DNA of 64,000 bases from Haliclystus octoradiatus (GCA_916610825.1 OU744446.1:3543001-3607000); one strand, 5' to 3'. Shown: positions 11,523 to 24,949, numbered from the stretch's first letter. The notes: generated by a model not told the origin, from the letters alone. A program made the numbers and translations.

Positions 11523-11945
11523 TCAATAGTTTTTCTTCTTGTCTTTAATATTTCTACTGTTTTTCTTTCGTCTTTCCTTTCTTGTACTACTTTTCGTCTG
11601 ACCCTCTGTACATTTTAATTTTGGCATTTTTCCATCATCTTTTTTATCTATTATTCTAATTGGCTTTGGTTTACAATACGATGTAGTTTGTTGTTCCGAT
11701 ACAATATTCAATAAACTATGAATATTATAAATATCTTTTGTTGTGTTATGATGATTATTATTGTAATATTGTTGATGTGATTTAGTAGCCATTACTGATT
11801 TCGTATTTGATATAATCTGTGGTAAATGTATCATATTTTGTGACCAAATATCTTTACTAACCATGTTCCTATCTTTTAATGTAATATTTGTCTGAATATG
11901 TGGTAATTTAAGTTTGGTAATTGTAAATGATGTTAAATTTGCCAT
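11523..11945 (-). CDS. Unrecognised basic protein, single-exon ORF (140 aa)
   Basis: The ORF runs from an ATG at 11945 to a stop at 11523 without introns. The N-terminus (MANLTSFTITKLKLPHIQTN) is followed by an Asn/His-rich stretch (QQYYNNNHHNTT) and a very basic C-terminus (RKERRKKNSRNIKDKKK), so nucleic-acid binding or nuclear location is conceivable. I do not recognise the family. Support for a real gene is the long open frame in A+T-rich DNA and an AATAAA signal (seen as TTTATT at 11480-11485) about 40 bp after the stop. The start is only 27 bp beyond the stop of the upstream gene on the same strand. Confidence 0.45.
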   Translation of the reverse strand: MANLTSFTITKLKLPHIQTNITLKDRNMVSKDIWSQNMIHLPQIISNTKSVMATKSHQQYYNNNHHNTTKDIYNIHSLLNIVSEQQTTSYCKPKPIRIIDKKDDGKMPKLKCTEGQTKSSTRKERRKKNSRNIKDKKKNY

Positions 11946-11972
11946 TAAAATTTCATCTCGTCATGATTGTAT

Positions 11973-12930
11973 CTAAATGTATTCTGAATGAATCCAACGT
12001 GTATTATTTTTTTCCTTTTTATATGTCTCATATTCTTCAATGACATCCCGTCTTGAATGAATTACATTTATATAAGCGTGGGATCGATGAGTAGAAATGA
12101 TACCGTCATAATATATCTTTAATTTGACACATTTTCTATTCAATATCGACGCATCTATAATGGCTCTTCGATGGTTGATCATGTAATGTGTTTTAATGTA
12201 ACACGATATCAAACGATAACATCCTTCGATACTATTAGTGCAAACAAAGACGTCTGTTCTCAAAGATGAAGTGCAGAGTCAATAGAAAGCCTGACCCTAT
12301 AATTATATGGATAGAAGAAATATGAGCCATGTACCACTTTTGACTCTTCAATTGTTCACCGTAGACACTCCCTGCCTCATTCACTGGACCCATACATCCT
12401 GCAACAAGTGCATGAGCATCAGCAAGGCAAACGCTGTAGACTGTTGTCTGCTGACCACTTAGAAATTCTGGGAGGGTCTCTACTTTAAACAGCGTTTCGA
12501 AAGAAATAAAAACACCCTCCCTCGAAAAAAATTTGTTTGAGTCAAATTTGGGGCAATTTTGATACGAAAAATTTCAAAATCGTGCAATTTCAAAGGTTTT
12601 ACAGTATCTGAAGCTCTCAGATATGCAAATGCCACATCTTTTTTTGGTCAAAAGTTGACAATACCCCTCCCCCCCTGTCACAAGCAAGTAGCTACGGCCG
12701 TGCCTTATGTGTAGAACGACGAATAGTCCTAGGTTATTATATTGACTATACAGTATTTCGTTTTTTGTTATGCCAGCAATATAACAATACAGTATCACAA
12801 TGCACGACAAGATGTTTTACTGGGTGTTTCACTCCTGTTGCATTGCCGTAGCAGCATGTAATGTCACAAGACTTCGATTACTTTTAGAACTTTCTGATGA
12901 CGAATTACATTTTTCTAAATCCGCTTCCAT
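11973..12930 (-). CDS. Unrecognised two-exon gene (about 127 aa)
   Basis: Exon 1 (12930-12833) starts MEADLEKCNSSSESSKSNRS and ends at a GTGAAA donor in phase 2. Exon 2 (12258-11973) follows a pyrimidine-rich acceptor and completes the codon (GA plus A). It then reads TDVFVCTNSIEGCYRLISCY, a central IIDASILNRKCVKLKIYYDG segment and a C-terminal RRDVIEEYETYKKEKNN. The protein would be small and soluble, with no signal peptide or membrane segment. I do not recognise the family. The exon join is my inference from matching phase; exon 2 alone has no ATG near its start, which argues that it is spliced. Confidence 0.45.
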
Positions 12931-13020
12931 TGTGAAGAATTTAAAATGTTGACTTTGAATATTTACACACATGAGATTAGCGAGTACAAATATGTCAGAC
13001 AATTCCAATATGTTGTACAA

Positions 13021-13330
13021 AGATTATTTTCCCGATTATTTTACGGAAATCTTCAATCATTTCCAATTCCAACATTCTCCAACTTCGACTAACTCAAACA
13101 GCTGAACTCAACGCTGAGTTAGCCCGCGCCAAAACAAAGCCCAGGTTGAGCCACGCATTCACGTTGCAAGCTGGTTCTTAAAAAAAGAAAAGTTTATACG
13201 TAGACAAAGTATTTGGGATATTTTGCAATATTTTCTCGCTCTATGGAGTAGTCAAAGTCGGCTTCTCCACAATAGCTTGCTAGAAACAGATTTATTCCAT
13301 TTCTGTCAATGCTATCTTTATAAATCTCGT
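13021..13330. promoter_or_regulatory. Probable 5' flank of the two-exon minus-strand gene
   Basis: This stretch immediately upstream of the MEADLEK exon includes a locally G+C-richer patch (13110-13160, GTTAGCCCGCGCC) in otherwise A+T-rich DNA. It is a promoter by position only; no core motif is recognised. Confidence 0.25.
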
Positions 13331-13618
13331 TAATGTTTCCGCCATGCTTCTTACCATGTTCTTACCGATTCCCACGTTACATAAAAACTCTTTGAATCAA
13401 CGAATTATGGAATAGCTTTTTGAAAGTTTTACAATACAACAAAATTCAACAGAGAAGAGGAAAATAAAAATGTTGGACATAGACTTTAAATTAAGGATAG
13501 AGAATACTTTGTATTTGATTTCAATAAGAAAAAGACAAATGTTATGAGTTATATCAAAGTATAAAATAAGGTTGGACAATTTCTTGCCCGGGGAAATACT
13601 TCGGTAATTTTTTGATCT

Positions 13619-13765
13619 CGAGGGTGTGCCATTTTTAAATATAGAGAAATCCTAAAATTTCATGTTCTTACTAGCAAAACAAATGAAGCTCTAAAAGTTT
13701 TGAAAATCTCTAAATTGACACCAAAATCTGGAAAAGGGACCCTTAAAAATGGCACGTCCCCGTAC
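13619..13765. repeat. Short MITE-like sequence with GTGCCATTTTTAA ends
   Basis: GGGTGTGCCATTTTTAAA near 13621 is answered by an inverted CCTTAAAAATGGCACG near 13740. About 145 bp long; no clear target duplication was found. Short ORFs that cross it look accidental. Confidence 0.45.
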
Positions 13766-14198
13766 ACCCGATGTATGGAAGTCCCCCCTCCTGGATTTCT
13801 TGGCTCTGTTTCGCATCATCAACCTCTTGAGGTCAAGAGTTCAGATATCACATCTAACATCTGGACTTGGATCTTTTTCCATTTCTATCACCTCAAACCG
13901 ATATACTGTAGGTGCGTCTGTTCGTCACTCCAAATGACCTTGCACTTCATCAACTAAGACATCATCGTTGAAACATCATATCTGATTCATCACTTGTCTG
14001 AGTTTGAAGGCGTGTCTGTTTCATTGATTTGAAGGAACAAAATGTCAATGCCCTTTGACTTGAACAGGATCAAACTCTTCACGAGAATTGAACTTATATC
14101 AATGTCGATATTGAATTTTGAACGTCATGCCGTTGAAATTTGAATGATAATAAAAACTGATAATGATCATTGATGTTCTGTGTTCTCGACTTGTCTGA

Positions 14199-14322
14199 CA
14201 AAAGGTTCAGCTTCTAGAATCGTAGAGGCATTTCAACATTTCTTCTGAACTTTTTTGTTGATGTTTGAACAATAAATCATAAAAATATCATTTATCAATA
14301 TCATCACTTTTGTCAGACCCTG
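14199..14322. mobile_element. hAT MITE family A, internally deleted copy
   Basis: It begins TCTGACAAAAGGTTCAGC and ends TTTTGTCAGACCCTG, with part of the interior missing relative to the 175-bp consensus. Confidence 0.7.
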
Positions 14323-14488
14323 TATAATAAATATGAAGTGCTGATGGGAATTGATGGCTCGTAGGTACTTGTCTGCTGCTATATAGCTATAATATGTTAT
14401 ATTAAGTAACAGGAGGCTAACAAGACACAGATATATATAGTTACTATAGTACCAGAAACAGTGTCGGTTGGTAGTACCAGAAACATAT

Positions 14489-14575
14489 ATAGTGAAACCT
14501 GCATATAACAGCCAGCTACGAATGGTAGATCAGATGACCATTATATACAGGTTTGTTGGCAATAAAAGTATTTGA
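14489..14575. mobile_element. Pogo-like MITE, half copy
   Basis: Begins TAGTGAAACCTGCATATAAC and continues through the family's AGGTAGAT...GACCATTATA section, then leaves the consensus near TATTTG. Confidence 0.6.
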
Positions 14576-14739
14576 ATTATCCAGGAAAAACTTGATAAAG
14601 ACTGGACGGATGATAAAATAATAAAAGACGAGTCAAATTGACTTATTGACTTTCAGATAACGATTTAGATTATAGATTAAAGATTAACCTCCTTTTAATG
14701 TTATCTCGCTTTTCATATTTTTTCCGCTGTGATGATTAA

Positions 14740-14938
14740 AGGAGCAAAAATGACCGGCAGGCGCTACGCACTTCGGATCACGTGCATGTTTATTGTTCAT
14801 AACACAATGTACATTGTTGACATGAATTTATAACAGATTAGGCCTGCATAGAACAATAGTTTCAAAGCGAGACGGTTGAATTACGCTAAGCATAAATTCA
14901 ACTTGTGCTCGCAGCGGTCGCCGGTCAATCTTGCCCCT
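14740..14938. mobile_element. TTAA MITE subfamily 1
   Basis: Exactly 199 bp between TTAA at 14736-14739 and 14939-14942, with ends AGGAGCAAAAATGACCGG and CCGGTCAATCTTGCCCCT. It is very close to the nested copy at 9243. Confidence 0.9.
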
Positions 14939-14942
14939 TTAA

Positions 14943-16080
14943 TATTGATATAAATAGCGTGATAATTAAGGCGTTAGAGTTTTTTTAGTATAGTTTGGAT
15001 AGCGATGATAATATGTAATAATCACATAGTTTTAGTTCTTATGGTTTAATAAAAAGATCAATTTAAGAAAAAGGTGTTGTTTTTTACTACCACAAATTTA
15101 ATGTTCTATTCCTTGCGAACAATGACATCATTTCTCTAGTTGATTAGTTGTCTGCTAATAAACTTAATCTGAATGTCAAAAAAATTGAATCGATTATGTT
15201 TGGAAATAAAAACTTTTGTCATACATCCAAAGCAGTTTTATTTTAACCGTTGAACAGACTGCATCTGCTTAAAGAGGTGAAATATTTTAAAATAACTAGC
15301 TGTAGAGATTGATAACCACATTACATTCAATGCTCACCATATTCGAAATTCATTTTCGACTTTATAGCTCGCATAATAGTTGATTGATATAAATCACCCA
15401 ATTTATGGTAGATGCGTAGTATTATACATAAAAATTGATATTTACATAGAGTTTACATATAATTTTACTAAAATATAGACGTGATATGAGTTTATTTATA
15501 TAGCTACTTTTAATTGTTTCAAACGATTTAATAAATAAAAAATATGATGGAATAGAAGGACATGTTAATATATGAAAAATGATTCTTCGCATAATATAAT
15601 ACTGCTTTTTAACACTCCTTGTTCGTCCTTATACATGGACTACTGCTGTATAGTGAATCTGCATAGGGAACATTGAACGAAGGCCTCTCAGATCGTCATC
15701 ATCGTCCCCAATGATGTTACAAATGTTTCTGTTACAGGCATTTTACATCATCTATATAGTATTTGTCGTATAAGTTAGCAGAAGTTCACACAAAGAGAAC
15801 AGAACAGTCTGCATTTACTCAATTAGAAGAATCTAATTTCCAAGTTTCACATACAAGAATATAGATCATGTAATCACCACTGATAAACGAGGCCACGAAA
15901 TAGGAGCCTAAAGGAGGTTGCTCAATTATCAACTAATACAGATGCTGTTAGATAACCGTTAGATGACAGCATCTCTATTCGTCCTGTGAGAAAACATTTC
16001 TGTTTATCAGATTATACTGAATAAATGATGATGATGAATAATATGTAGTATAAATAATAAATAATAAGAATTATAGGGCC
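14943..16080. other. Intergenic stretch with no recognised gene
   Basis: A+T-rich DNA upstream of the SAXO1-like gene. No exon-like ORF with convincing splice sites was found, only short chance frames and a few ATG-rich simple runs near 16025-16070. Confidence 0.4.
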
Positions 16081-16090
16081 TAATGGCCTC

Positions 16091-16445
16091 TCGGGAGGGG
16101 GGTAACTTTCATTATTTTGGTATACGGGGATGTTCAAATATTAAAGGGTACCTTTTTCAAAATCCATTAAAAGTTTTTGGGGTATGCTTAGTTGTGTTAA
16201 TTGAATTTTTATCGATTGTGGTCGGAATATACTATAATGTAGCCTGCTCGCAGACTCACTGTCAAAATGTAAACTTGGTAACAGTCTACTGTTTACCAAA
16301 TTTACATTTTGACAGTGAGTCTGCGAGCAGGCTGACTATAATGCTGATCTGAAAACCTCGGGGGGTATAACTTCCATACTTTTGGTATACGGGGACGTTC
16401 AAATATTAAAGGGTACCTTTTTCAAAATCCATTAAAAGTTTTTTT
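16091..16445. repeat. Direct repeat pair flanking a hairpin MITE
   Basis: A block of about 85 bp (GGGGGTAACTTTCATT..., with TTTTGGTATACGGGGA and TATTAAAGGGTACC inside) occurs at 16091-16180 and again at 16359-16444. The 180 bp between them contain the hairpin MITE at 16239-16334. Related GGGGT-rich text appears near 22865. Confidence 0.65.
16239..16334. mobile_element. 96-bp hAT hairpin MITE
   Basis: Near-perfect palindrome: GTAGCCTGCTCGCAGACTCA on the left, its reverse complement ending GCGAGCAGGCTG on the right. The 8-bp duplication ACTATAAT is perfect at 16231-16238 and 16335-16342. The terminal sequence and 8-bp target fit hAT. Confidence 0.85.
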
Positions 16446-17343
16446 TGAGATATCCTTTTGACACCTTTGAAAAATGTTTGTGGTCATTCTACCAAAGTTC
16501 TATTTGAACAACCCCATCGAAATGCAATGGAAGTTAACCCCCCCCCCCCGGGATTGGCCAAAGTGCAATGTTCAGGACTTGCTATGATTGCTTTCGTAAT
16601 ATTTCATTATCTCTACAATGAATGGAAGTATGTACAGCAGTAATGGTATCCTAATTTTCTCTTTAAAAACAGATGTGTTATATATTTTTGAAATGCGTTC
16701 GAGAAGAAATGGTATTTTCCGATAAACTATCAGCAACCGTAATATACGTTATACTACAGTATTTTAAAACATTGGTTCCGTTTGGAACCGGCGATATATA
16801 TATAGCCCCGGTAATCCGCTATCGGTTTGCCTGCACAATTCATTTTAGGATTGTATTTCAAACAAGCAAAGAAGAATGTTACATTTAATTTGTCGTATTA
16901 TGCATTCACCAACGGATGATAATAAAATTACCGAAATGGGAACTGGTGCCTACTTTAAATGGCAAATATATTTCCTTGTCACGCTACTTCACTTTTGCGC
17001 TTCATTTCTAAATATACCAGAAAAATGAATAGTTTTTATTGTAAACTTTCACAGCAATCTTGCAGTAAGCGTCATAAATATAATACAGTATGATAAGTTC
17101 GCTACCCGTTTTAGCGCAAACGCATTACCGTAAATAATTATTTTTACGTGATGTTACCATAGCGATATCATAATGCACATGTCAACATAGGTGTCTGAAA
17201 AGGGTTTTTTCAAACAAAATTTCTAGAACACAAATCCTAAAACGTTGAAGTGTCAGCTATCTACTTCAAATGTAATGTTTATATAAATTAGTATATGAAA
17301 TAGTGCACTTTTTATTTTAAAGATTGTGTTTCGTGAAAATTAA

Positions 17344-20300
17344 ATGGCTCCTCGTCAATGTATTTGTACAGCTTGCAAATGCGGGTAAGTAAAATAGTCA
17401 TTAAAATAGCGGGATATATTTTGGAAATTAAATTTTCATATGGAATCATTGTTTGCAATGAATAACTCACACTTTTATTCTTCAGAAATGTTTTAGAAGT
17501 TTTTCTTAGCGTAATTCTTATATCAGTAATTATCAAAATATTTTAAATTGGCTGAAATATCATAATATAATGTTTTATCAAAATGTTGACCTATACAACT
17601 GTATGATGTAATGAATGTTATTGTTTATTTTATCAAATCGTTGACGTGTTGTTAGAAATGGATTTAACCTGATTTAAAAACATACAAATAAAGATAATAT
17701 TGGTAATATTTAAACATTTCAGCAGAAATATTTTTATCGATTCTGACCGAGATTATTTTATGAGGGATGATAATATATGAGGAGCCGTTATTCATTATTA
17801 GGTATTTGATGAAACCGTATGAGACTAATATGAAGCCTGAAAAAAGATATGGGCTGTTACGCAGGCCTTGATAAGCCTCTACTTGCTCTCCTGATACCTA
17901 TATTCACTCCATAGGTTTTCCGAATTAATTGTGATTTGGAATGTACCTGATTAATCTGTAGCGGCCTTGACAACTAAACTTAATGAAGTCAGTGATTTAT
18001 CCGAGTGCGTAAAAGCTAACGACCTCTAACAGCGACCGCGATCAAAAGTTCTGGTCGTATCTGCCTCTAGTCTAGCTTGACAGGCTGGGAAGGAAATGTT
18101 TGTACAAGAAATGGGCGTGGAATATAAGCATTTGGGGATTTGATCAGCGTAATTTTGGTCCTTTCGGTTCTAGCTATGATTTCTTATGATGTATAAGTGT
18201 TGAAGTATCAGTGATTCAAACCTCCAAATACTGTATAATATAGTATCGTTCTTAATGGTCCTTATTTCCAGAGGCCTTCAAAAGGTTTATTGGGATCAAT
18301 AGAAACCACTGGAGCTAGAAAAGTCGAGGCCCCTATAGGGGGTCCGAATATTTCATATTTCAATCAAGTTTTTATGAAATATTTCATATTTCATTCCGAA
18401 AATCGAAAAATATTTTAAATTTGAAGTGACCCATTTCCTGATTTGAAAATATTGAAAATACAAAATTCAAAAATATTGAACACGCTGTTGAAATTGACAA
18501 GTACCATTGTTCATATTTCATCATGAAAATCTTAAAATTAAATTGAACACCCTTAAATTGAGTCACAGTAAAATTCCATTCAAATATGAACTTGATGAAT
18601 TCTGACCCTCTGGTACGTCATAAATGCTAAAAATTCTTCTTTGGAATATGATCAGAGTCCCTATCTCAACTCTGGCCTCAACTAGCCTTATCCCATAACA
18701 GCCTTCAATTCAACACAGACGCATCATTCCATCGCGGCCCTCATTCCGTGCGGCGCTCCAGTGAGAGCCTAATAAAACTAAAGGTTAAAAGTGTGCCAGA
18801 AACCAAAAGTATGTTAGTTTTATTAGGCCCTCACTGGAGCGCCGCGTCTGTGTGGAGTTGAGGGCTGTTATGGAATGAGGCTAGACTCCAGAATTATCAG
18901 CATACAGTTCTCCAATCTCCGTGTATATCTCTGCAGTATATATTTTGAAAATCTGATGTGGGCGTTGACGACAGTAGAGCATACGTGCTAACTTCAGATA
19001 TCCAGTGCGTATGTGATAGTCCTATTGAAGTGCAGCTGGCTACTATCAGCAGATGAAATAATGTTCAATTAGATTTATCCTTTTTTAAGCTTCACGAAGT
19101 TCACGCCACCAGTCGTTACGTTAACTCCCCTTTGTGTTTATATAACGAACTATGATAGGCAGTAGAAGATAACAAATAATTATCGAAACACACGCAAAGC
19201 AACCTATAGATGGTTTACTCAATAAAATCACTTCTCCAATAATCAACGGGCTTGTATGATTATACGTGAATAATTTTTTACAAAAATTTGAAAGGAATGA
19301 CTAGAATTAAAAAGAAAAAAAATCTTGTACATATTCCTAAATACATCATTTGTTTTTATTTGATTTGATATATTTTATTAAAATGGACGACCTTTGACAG
19401 GCGACTTCAGGGATTCTGAAAACAGCTTCATGCTCCATTTACACATACAGCCTTTCAACAACAACAAAAATGTATAGAAATGAAGGTTGACAAATGTGAG
19501 AATAATGCTGAATACAGTTATAAACAGTGACGTAATTATAACTGATAATTATTAAGAGAAAACCTACTAAAATATGCCAGGAACAATAAATTTGTACGCT
19601 ATAAACAATAATCCGTTATAAAAGGTGACGTTATAAACAGTTTCTACTGTATACAAACTAAATGTCAGTTAATTATTGACTTTCTTAAATTCTATATATA
19701 ATTATTAAGTATTTCTATTACTATTTATCTACTCCACAAAACAATGACAAATCAGTATCATCTAATTTTCTGTCAAAATATTTCTAAACTCCGACTCCTG
19801 TCAGACAATAAATTCACTCCAGTCCATCTCTTGTTGAAATATATGGGGATGCTCCTGCAGGAGTTGGAGTTTGCCGCATGCTCTGTATATACACCTCTAG
19901 TTTTAACCTGATCCGGCGATATGCCTGTGTATCTCAGATGGTTGCTGTCCCCTGTCCCCGCCCTTGGCTAAAACAACAAATATAAGATTGACTGTATAAT
20001 GAAATGAAAGGGACATTTGATCAAGGAGTTGATGACTTTATAAAATCATTAAATCATACAAGAACGAAAACAAACGTAATACATCACTCTTGTCTCGCTC
20101 TCATATCATTTCAAGTCTCATTTTATTAAAGAAAGAGGCATTTAATTTATCAGCTGTACGGTATTCAAAAAGTCAACAGGTATCATAACAGATTACCATG
20201 GGAACACTTGAGTATAGAAACATCGTAACCAAGGGTTCTTGATTTAGAACAAAAATAAACATGTTTAGCAGACGGTTAATTTCGTGTGATAAATTTCACA

Positions 20301-21934
20301 TTTATCGACAACTATTTTCACGTATTCCATTCTCAGGTAAAAGACCCTATAAGATTAAGAGAGCGTTTTACATATTTGTTTTAGACATTTAGAAAGAAAC
20401 TTTATTTGATTCTATTACTGCTATATGTGATTCATCCAAAGTATATCTTTTGATTGTAAAATAGAACGATATTATCAATTTTGTAGATTATATGAGAGTG
20501 GATTATAGAAGGTGTCTTACAAAATTCATTTTATCTTTATGCAGGCGACACAGATGTCCACATAATCGTTACCAAGCCAACAGAGTTGTCACTTGTACAG
20601 AGCCTAAGACAGATTGTTTAATAACAGAATATGGTGGTAGTTTTAAAACAAGCGAGACAAGACGTGATGCTTTTACGAAACCAAAAGATAATCTAGGTGG
20701 CGAAGGAGTAGTAAATTATACAACAGAAAATAAAGAACAATTTAAAAATATGGAATTAAATACAAAATATGTTAAAAAAGAACAAGAAATCTATAATCCA
20801 CCAACAGAAAAAATGGATTTAATAACAGAATATAATAATAAATTTATAAAGGACGGTACACATCGACGAGCATCACAATTAAGTTATTTAAAATCAACAA
20901 CACAAGATATACCAACTGGTCGAATAGATGACATGTCAATACAAAAACAAGATTATAAGCCATGGAGTGCGTCAAAAGCAGCTACAATTAGACGTAATGA
21001 AATTAAACAAGAATATTCGCCACCTACAGGACCGTTTGATGGGACATCCTCAAATAGAGCTGATTATACTAGACATAATACGGTTGCTCCGTTACATGGT
21101 AGAATGCCTGATACACTTAGTTTTGGTAACGAACCAGTTCATAACGATACAACAAGCCGTTTAGCATATAAAGCACATCAAGTTGAGCAACTTAAACCTA
21201 TTCATAAAGTAGAAAATTATATCCCTCCCTCATCACCATTCGTCAATGAATCACTTTCAAGGTCGGATTATCAAGCTCATAAGGCACAGAAAGCAGATAT
21301 TCATAAGCCACAAAGTACCATATTTCAAACAACGATGCCTTTAGACACACAAACGACGCATGGGAGTGAATTTAAACGTTGGGGAACATCGAGTGCCCCA
21401 ACAAGTTTAAAACCACAACAAACTCCTTACACTAAACCAACTGTTGCCATGGAAATACAATCAACCTCAAAAGACTATGGCCATTTTGATAATAATACGA
21501 GACGAGCTGATAATGCTAGACCAAGAAGTCAATTAGGTCGAAATGGTTCAGCGTCATTTACTAAATCAAGTAATTATTCAACAGATTATCCTCGTTATGA
21601 TGTTCAACCATTAAAACGAGTTAAAGTTGCACAAGAAAGACATACTGGTCTGAATCCAAGTCAATTTAATGACACGTCAGAGCAACGTGATAATTATGGT
21701 TGGCATTCTGATAAAGCACCAGAAAGACAACGTCCAGTTGATAAATTAGGATTAAATGGAAAATTAGATTCATTAACACAATATTCTCTTAATTATCCTA
21801 ATTATTCACAACAGGAATGTTTAGGCGGGGCTTTATTAGAAGGGAAAATTGATGGGGTTACATATCATGATGACCCTGATACTGGACATCGATATGTTGT
21901 CATGCCCCCTTTAAGACCAGCCCCTATCAGATAA
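17344..21934 (+). CDS. SAXO1: Stabilizer of axonemal microtubules 1-like (FAM154A family)
   Basis: Exon 1 (17344-17384) encodes MAPRQCICTACKC plus two bases. Exon 2 (20545-21934) completes a Gly codon and runs to the stop, giving 476 residues; human SAXO1 has 474. The join recreates the family's N-terminal cysteine signature, here CKCGRHRCPH (human CSCGRHHCPH), which is why I reject the upstream in-frame ATG at 20492. The body is a series of about 12 degenerate repeats of the Mn type, for example SDYQAHKAQK, RADYTRHNTV and SEFKRWG, with the pattern S/T-x-x-D/E-Y/F. The C-terminus GHRYVVMPPLRP resembles GHRIYKPV of the human protein. SAXO proteins bind and stabilise microtubules of axonemes and centrioles. 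An AATAAA lies at 22314-22319. Confidence 0.92.
18679..18893. repeat. Foldback element in the SAXO1 intron
   Basis: Inverted arms of about 90 bp share CATAACAGCC, ACACAGACGC, GGCGCTCCAGTGAG and GCCTAATAAAACTA around a short loop near 18785. The outer parts of the arms have diverged by small insertions. No coding capacity; probably a palindromic MITE. Confidence 0.8.
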
Positions 21935-24840
21935 AAGATATATCTACGGCAACTTTTATTTTACTGGTTGGACTTCTAAAATATTCGTTATAGTTTCAAG
22001 TTTTAATATGAAATTATATCTTCACTATATAGACTTTACATAATTATAAAACATTGAATATTTATTAATGATATATAGGCAATTAACACTTTGTTTATTA
22101 TACCTATGCCAGAGGCTGGCCTCTTTATACATATGCACGATTGTTTACATATGAAATTGATAATTCTATTGATTAATTATCATATATTCTCTATTTTATT
22201 AAGTCGGCTATTATTAATGTATTGCCTTTTCATAATCTTTCTCACTTTTTTGGGGGAGCATTTCTTTAGTAGCAAATTTTGAGATAAGCATGTGTAATTA
22301 TTACATACTGTATAATAAATAATTATGATGTCGGAATAAAATGCACACAGTTATTTGTCGACATATATATACGTCGATAGTATTGTATACTTTTTCATAC
22401 TGAATCGATGAGATAATTCTGTCGGCAAAACTTGGACATCTTTTCGCTGAAGAAATCTAATCGCTACTTCTAATCGCATTCTATTCTATTCGTTCTAACG
22501 ATAATCGCCCATATTTTAGAATATAGGCTCCAATCATGTTTGACGGGCATCTTTCTATCTTTTACGATCCACTGCTTGAAAAACTAATGAAAAAAGTATA
22601 TTGGGAGTATTTTGGAAGTGCAAAATCAAGTTTCACAAATATTTCAACTGATATTCACTTGTAAAATTAAATAGAGTAGTTTCCAAACAGCAAGAATAAC
22701 TAACGTATTTTGCCTTAACCCCGATTCATGATAACTCAATCCGGATTATTACTCTTTTGTCGGGTCCTCTTATTTACGCCAACCTTGCACACAAAACAAC
22801 AAAAATACGGAACATATTTATAACAATACAGACCCTTCCCTCTTCAGATGTAGCCTTTCAACGACCCGGGGGGGCTTCAAATATGGTATATATACGGGGT
22901 CAAATCAATTATTGAGGGTATAACCTTTTAAATGGTCTTTAAAAACATTTTAGAGTATCTATTTTAGAATTTGAAAATATTCGAGGTATTAATCGTTTTT
23001 CGATGAGCGAAAAAGGTTGATTGTATAACCAATGAAGTTGTACAAATTTTCAAAATATGGCGTCGATAAAAAATATTAGAGGTATACATTTTCTCTGGGT
23101 ATCAAAGAAACTTACTGTCTACCAGTGCTGTCTCCTGCTAAACTTAGAAATCTGTCTCCTTCTGTCTCTGCTACTGCTCACCAACGTCATATGTATTTTT
23201 TAGGTCACATCGAGAGATCAAAGACGTATATGCCCCTCAACCGCTGCATGACATCTACACTGCAGCCATGTCTGACCCGTAATTTGTGGCGTTCTTTGTG
23301 CAGCTTATGATGTGACTATCTATACTACTACTACTGCTACTACTATCAAAGAAGTATTCATACAACGTACAATGTACATTATTTCAATAAATACTATATA
23401 GTTTACTTTCATATTTTTACATGATGTGTACTCCTCTATTACACATACCATACGTTGTGATTATACTGTAATGTTCAGTTTCGATTGAAAATAAGATTTT
23501 TTACATACACAACAACAATAACTCTAGAAAATGAGCCTCAACGTTCTAAAAAAAATGACAGGATGTAGAATCAAAAAAGCTCTTGATGAGAGATTCCGAA
23601 TAAATGATGCTTTAATTTGCATTGCCTATAGATTTCTATATTATGCAAACTAATGCCGGACCACAGGATTAAGCTGTATTTATATATATTGTTCTAAATA
23701 ATAAAGATGTTTCCTGATATTAGATGAAGTTCCAAGATGCATTAAAATCCTTATGTAATTGTAATATCATGTACTTCATATGAGATTAACTCTATACATA
23801 CACTTCTTTGCATTGTAATTCTTAGCGCAAGCAAATAATTAAAATTTTAAAATTTTAAGTCACGTCAGGAATTCAACACAAGATTAATAGCTAATGAATG
23901 CAAATCCTTCCTATAATATTACCATAAGATTGATAAATCCATCTATTTATTATTTGACCTTGAAATATTTACATCTATTTATTACTGAAAACGTGGCTAT
24001 AATCCTACTCATCTTAACGTCATATGAATACGTATTATAGATCGATGACAGACACATTTTTGTGTTATTTAAAACGACAATCCTATTCAAAACTTCCAAA
24101 GATATAAACGGGTCAAAATATTTTGAATGAATGCAATTCTAATGTTACTATAGTTGCATACAAGCAACAATATTTTAGTCATCTTTCATCCTTGCCCTTC
24201 TTTAATTTTATTACATCAATACTTAGTTGATAATAGCTGATAAATGCATCCTTAATGATCTGATGATCAGTTATATCAGTGCGATTATAAATGATTGATT
24301 GATTCAAAGTCACTAGAAAATCAAAGTTCGGCAAAGTCTATTCTTTTTTGTTAATAAGAAGACAAGCGATAGAATAGACATATCTCTTACATTGTCTTCT
24401 TATCAAACTTATTAAGCAAAAAGTTTTTATTAAAGTCCATTAATTTTGATTGAATTTAGTACACGTAATTGTTATGAAAAGAACCAAGCTAATTTTCACA
24501 TATATTGGATTTTAGTATCAATTTTTTGTTTGTAACAAATGACAGGCGATAAAAACATTCGCCATATTTTACAAATTTAATAAGCAAGAATTTATTAATT
24601 CAATTTTTGTTTGAAAGTTTATTAATATCAGAGGTAAAATATACAAAAAATATCTCAAAATATGAGAATTTTATTGAACCGCACTTAATTAATTAAGTAT
24701 TAGCTCGTTTTGTGCTGTCTAAATATAACATATGATTTATAATAGTCTAGTCTAGCTATACAAAACGAATGACTCTAGACACTTTTATACAGTACGTATA
24801 TATATATATAATATGAATAAAATTTAAATGAACATTTAAA
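21935..24840. other. Intergenic stretch downstream of SAXO1
   Basis: Contains the SAXO1 3' flank, then A+T-rich DNA without recognised exons. A patch at 22865-23105 is rich in GGGGT phrases like those near 16091. A small ORF at 23125-23310 has a faint resemblance to the end of a LINE reverse transcriptase but is too weak to call. Confidence 0.4.
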
Positions 24841-24949
24841 TTTTAAAATATTGGCAGGTCAATAGTGCTCAATGCTCGTAAAGAGCAGAGCGGTAAATAA
24901 TAATAATAATAATAATAATAATAGAGTCAAGAAAGACACACCATTTTTA

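Noticed and set aside
13700-13957. Overlapping 85- and 62-codon ORFs
   Set aside because: They overlap each other in different frames, cross a MITE-like end and show no domain or splice support.
20492-20544. In-frame ATG extending the SAXO1-like ORF upstream (MRVDYRRCLTK)
   Set aside because: The stretch runs through a T-rich intron end and a GCAG acceptor. Exon 1 at 17344 restores the family cysteine signature in the correct phase.
23125-23310. Possible LINE reverse-transcriptase remnant (HMYFLGHIER)
   Set aside because: Only a loose resemblance over about ten residues; no catalytic motif or flanking LINE sequence.
24258-24290. CTGATGA next to CTGATGATCAG as another hammerhead
   Set aside because: No GAAA box, stem II or closing stem follows within the needed distance.
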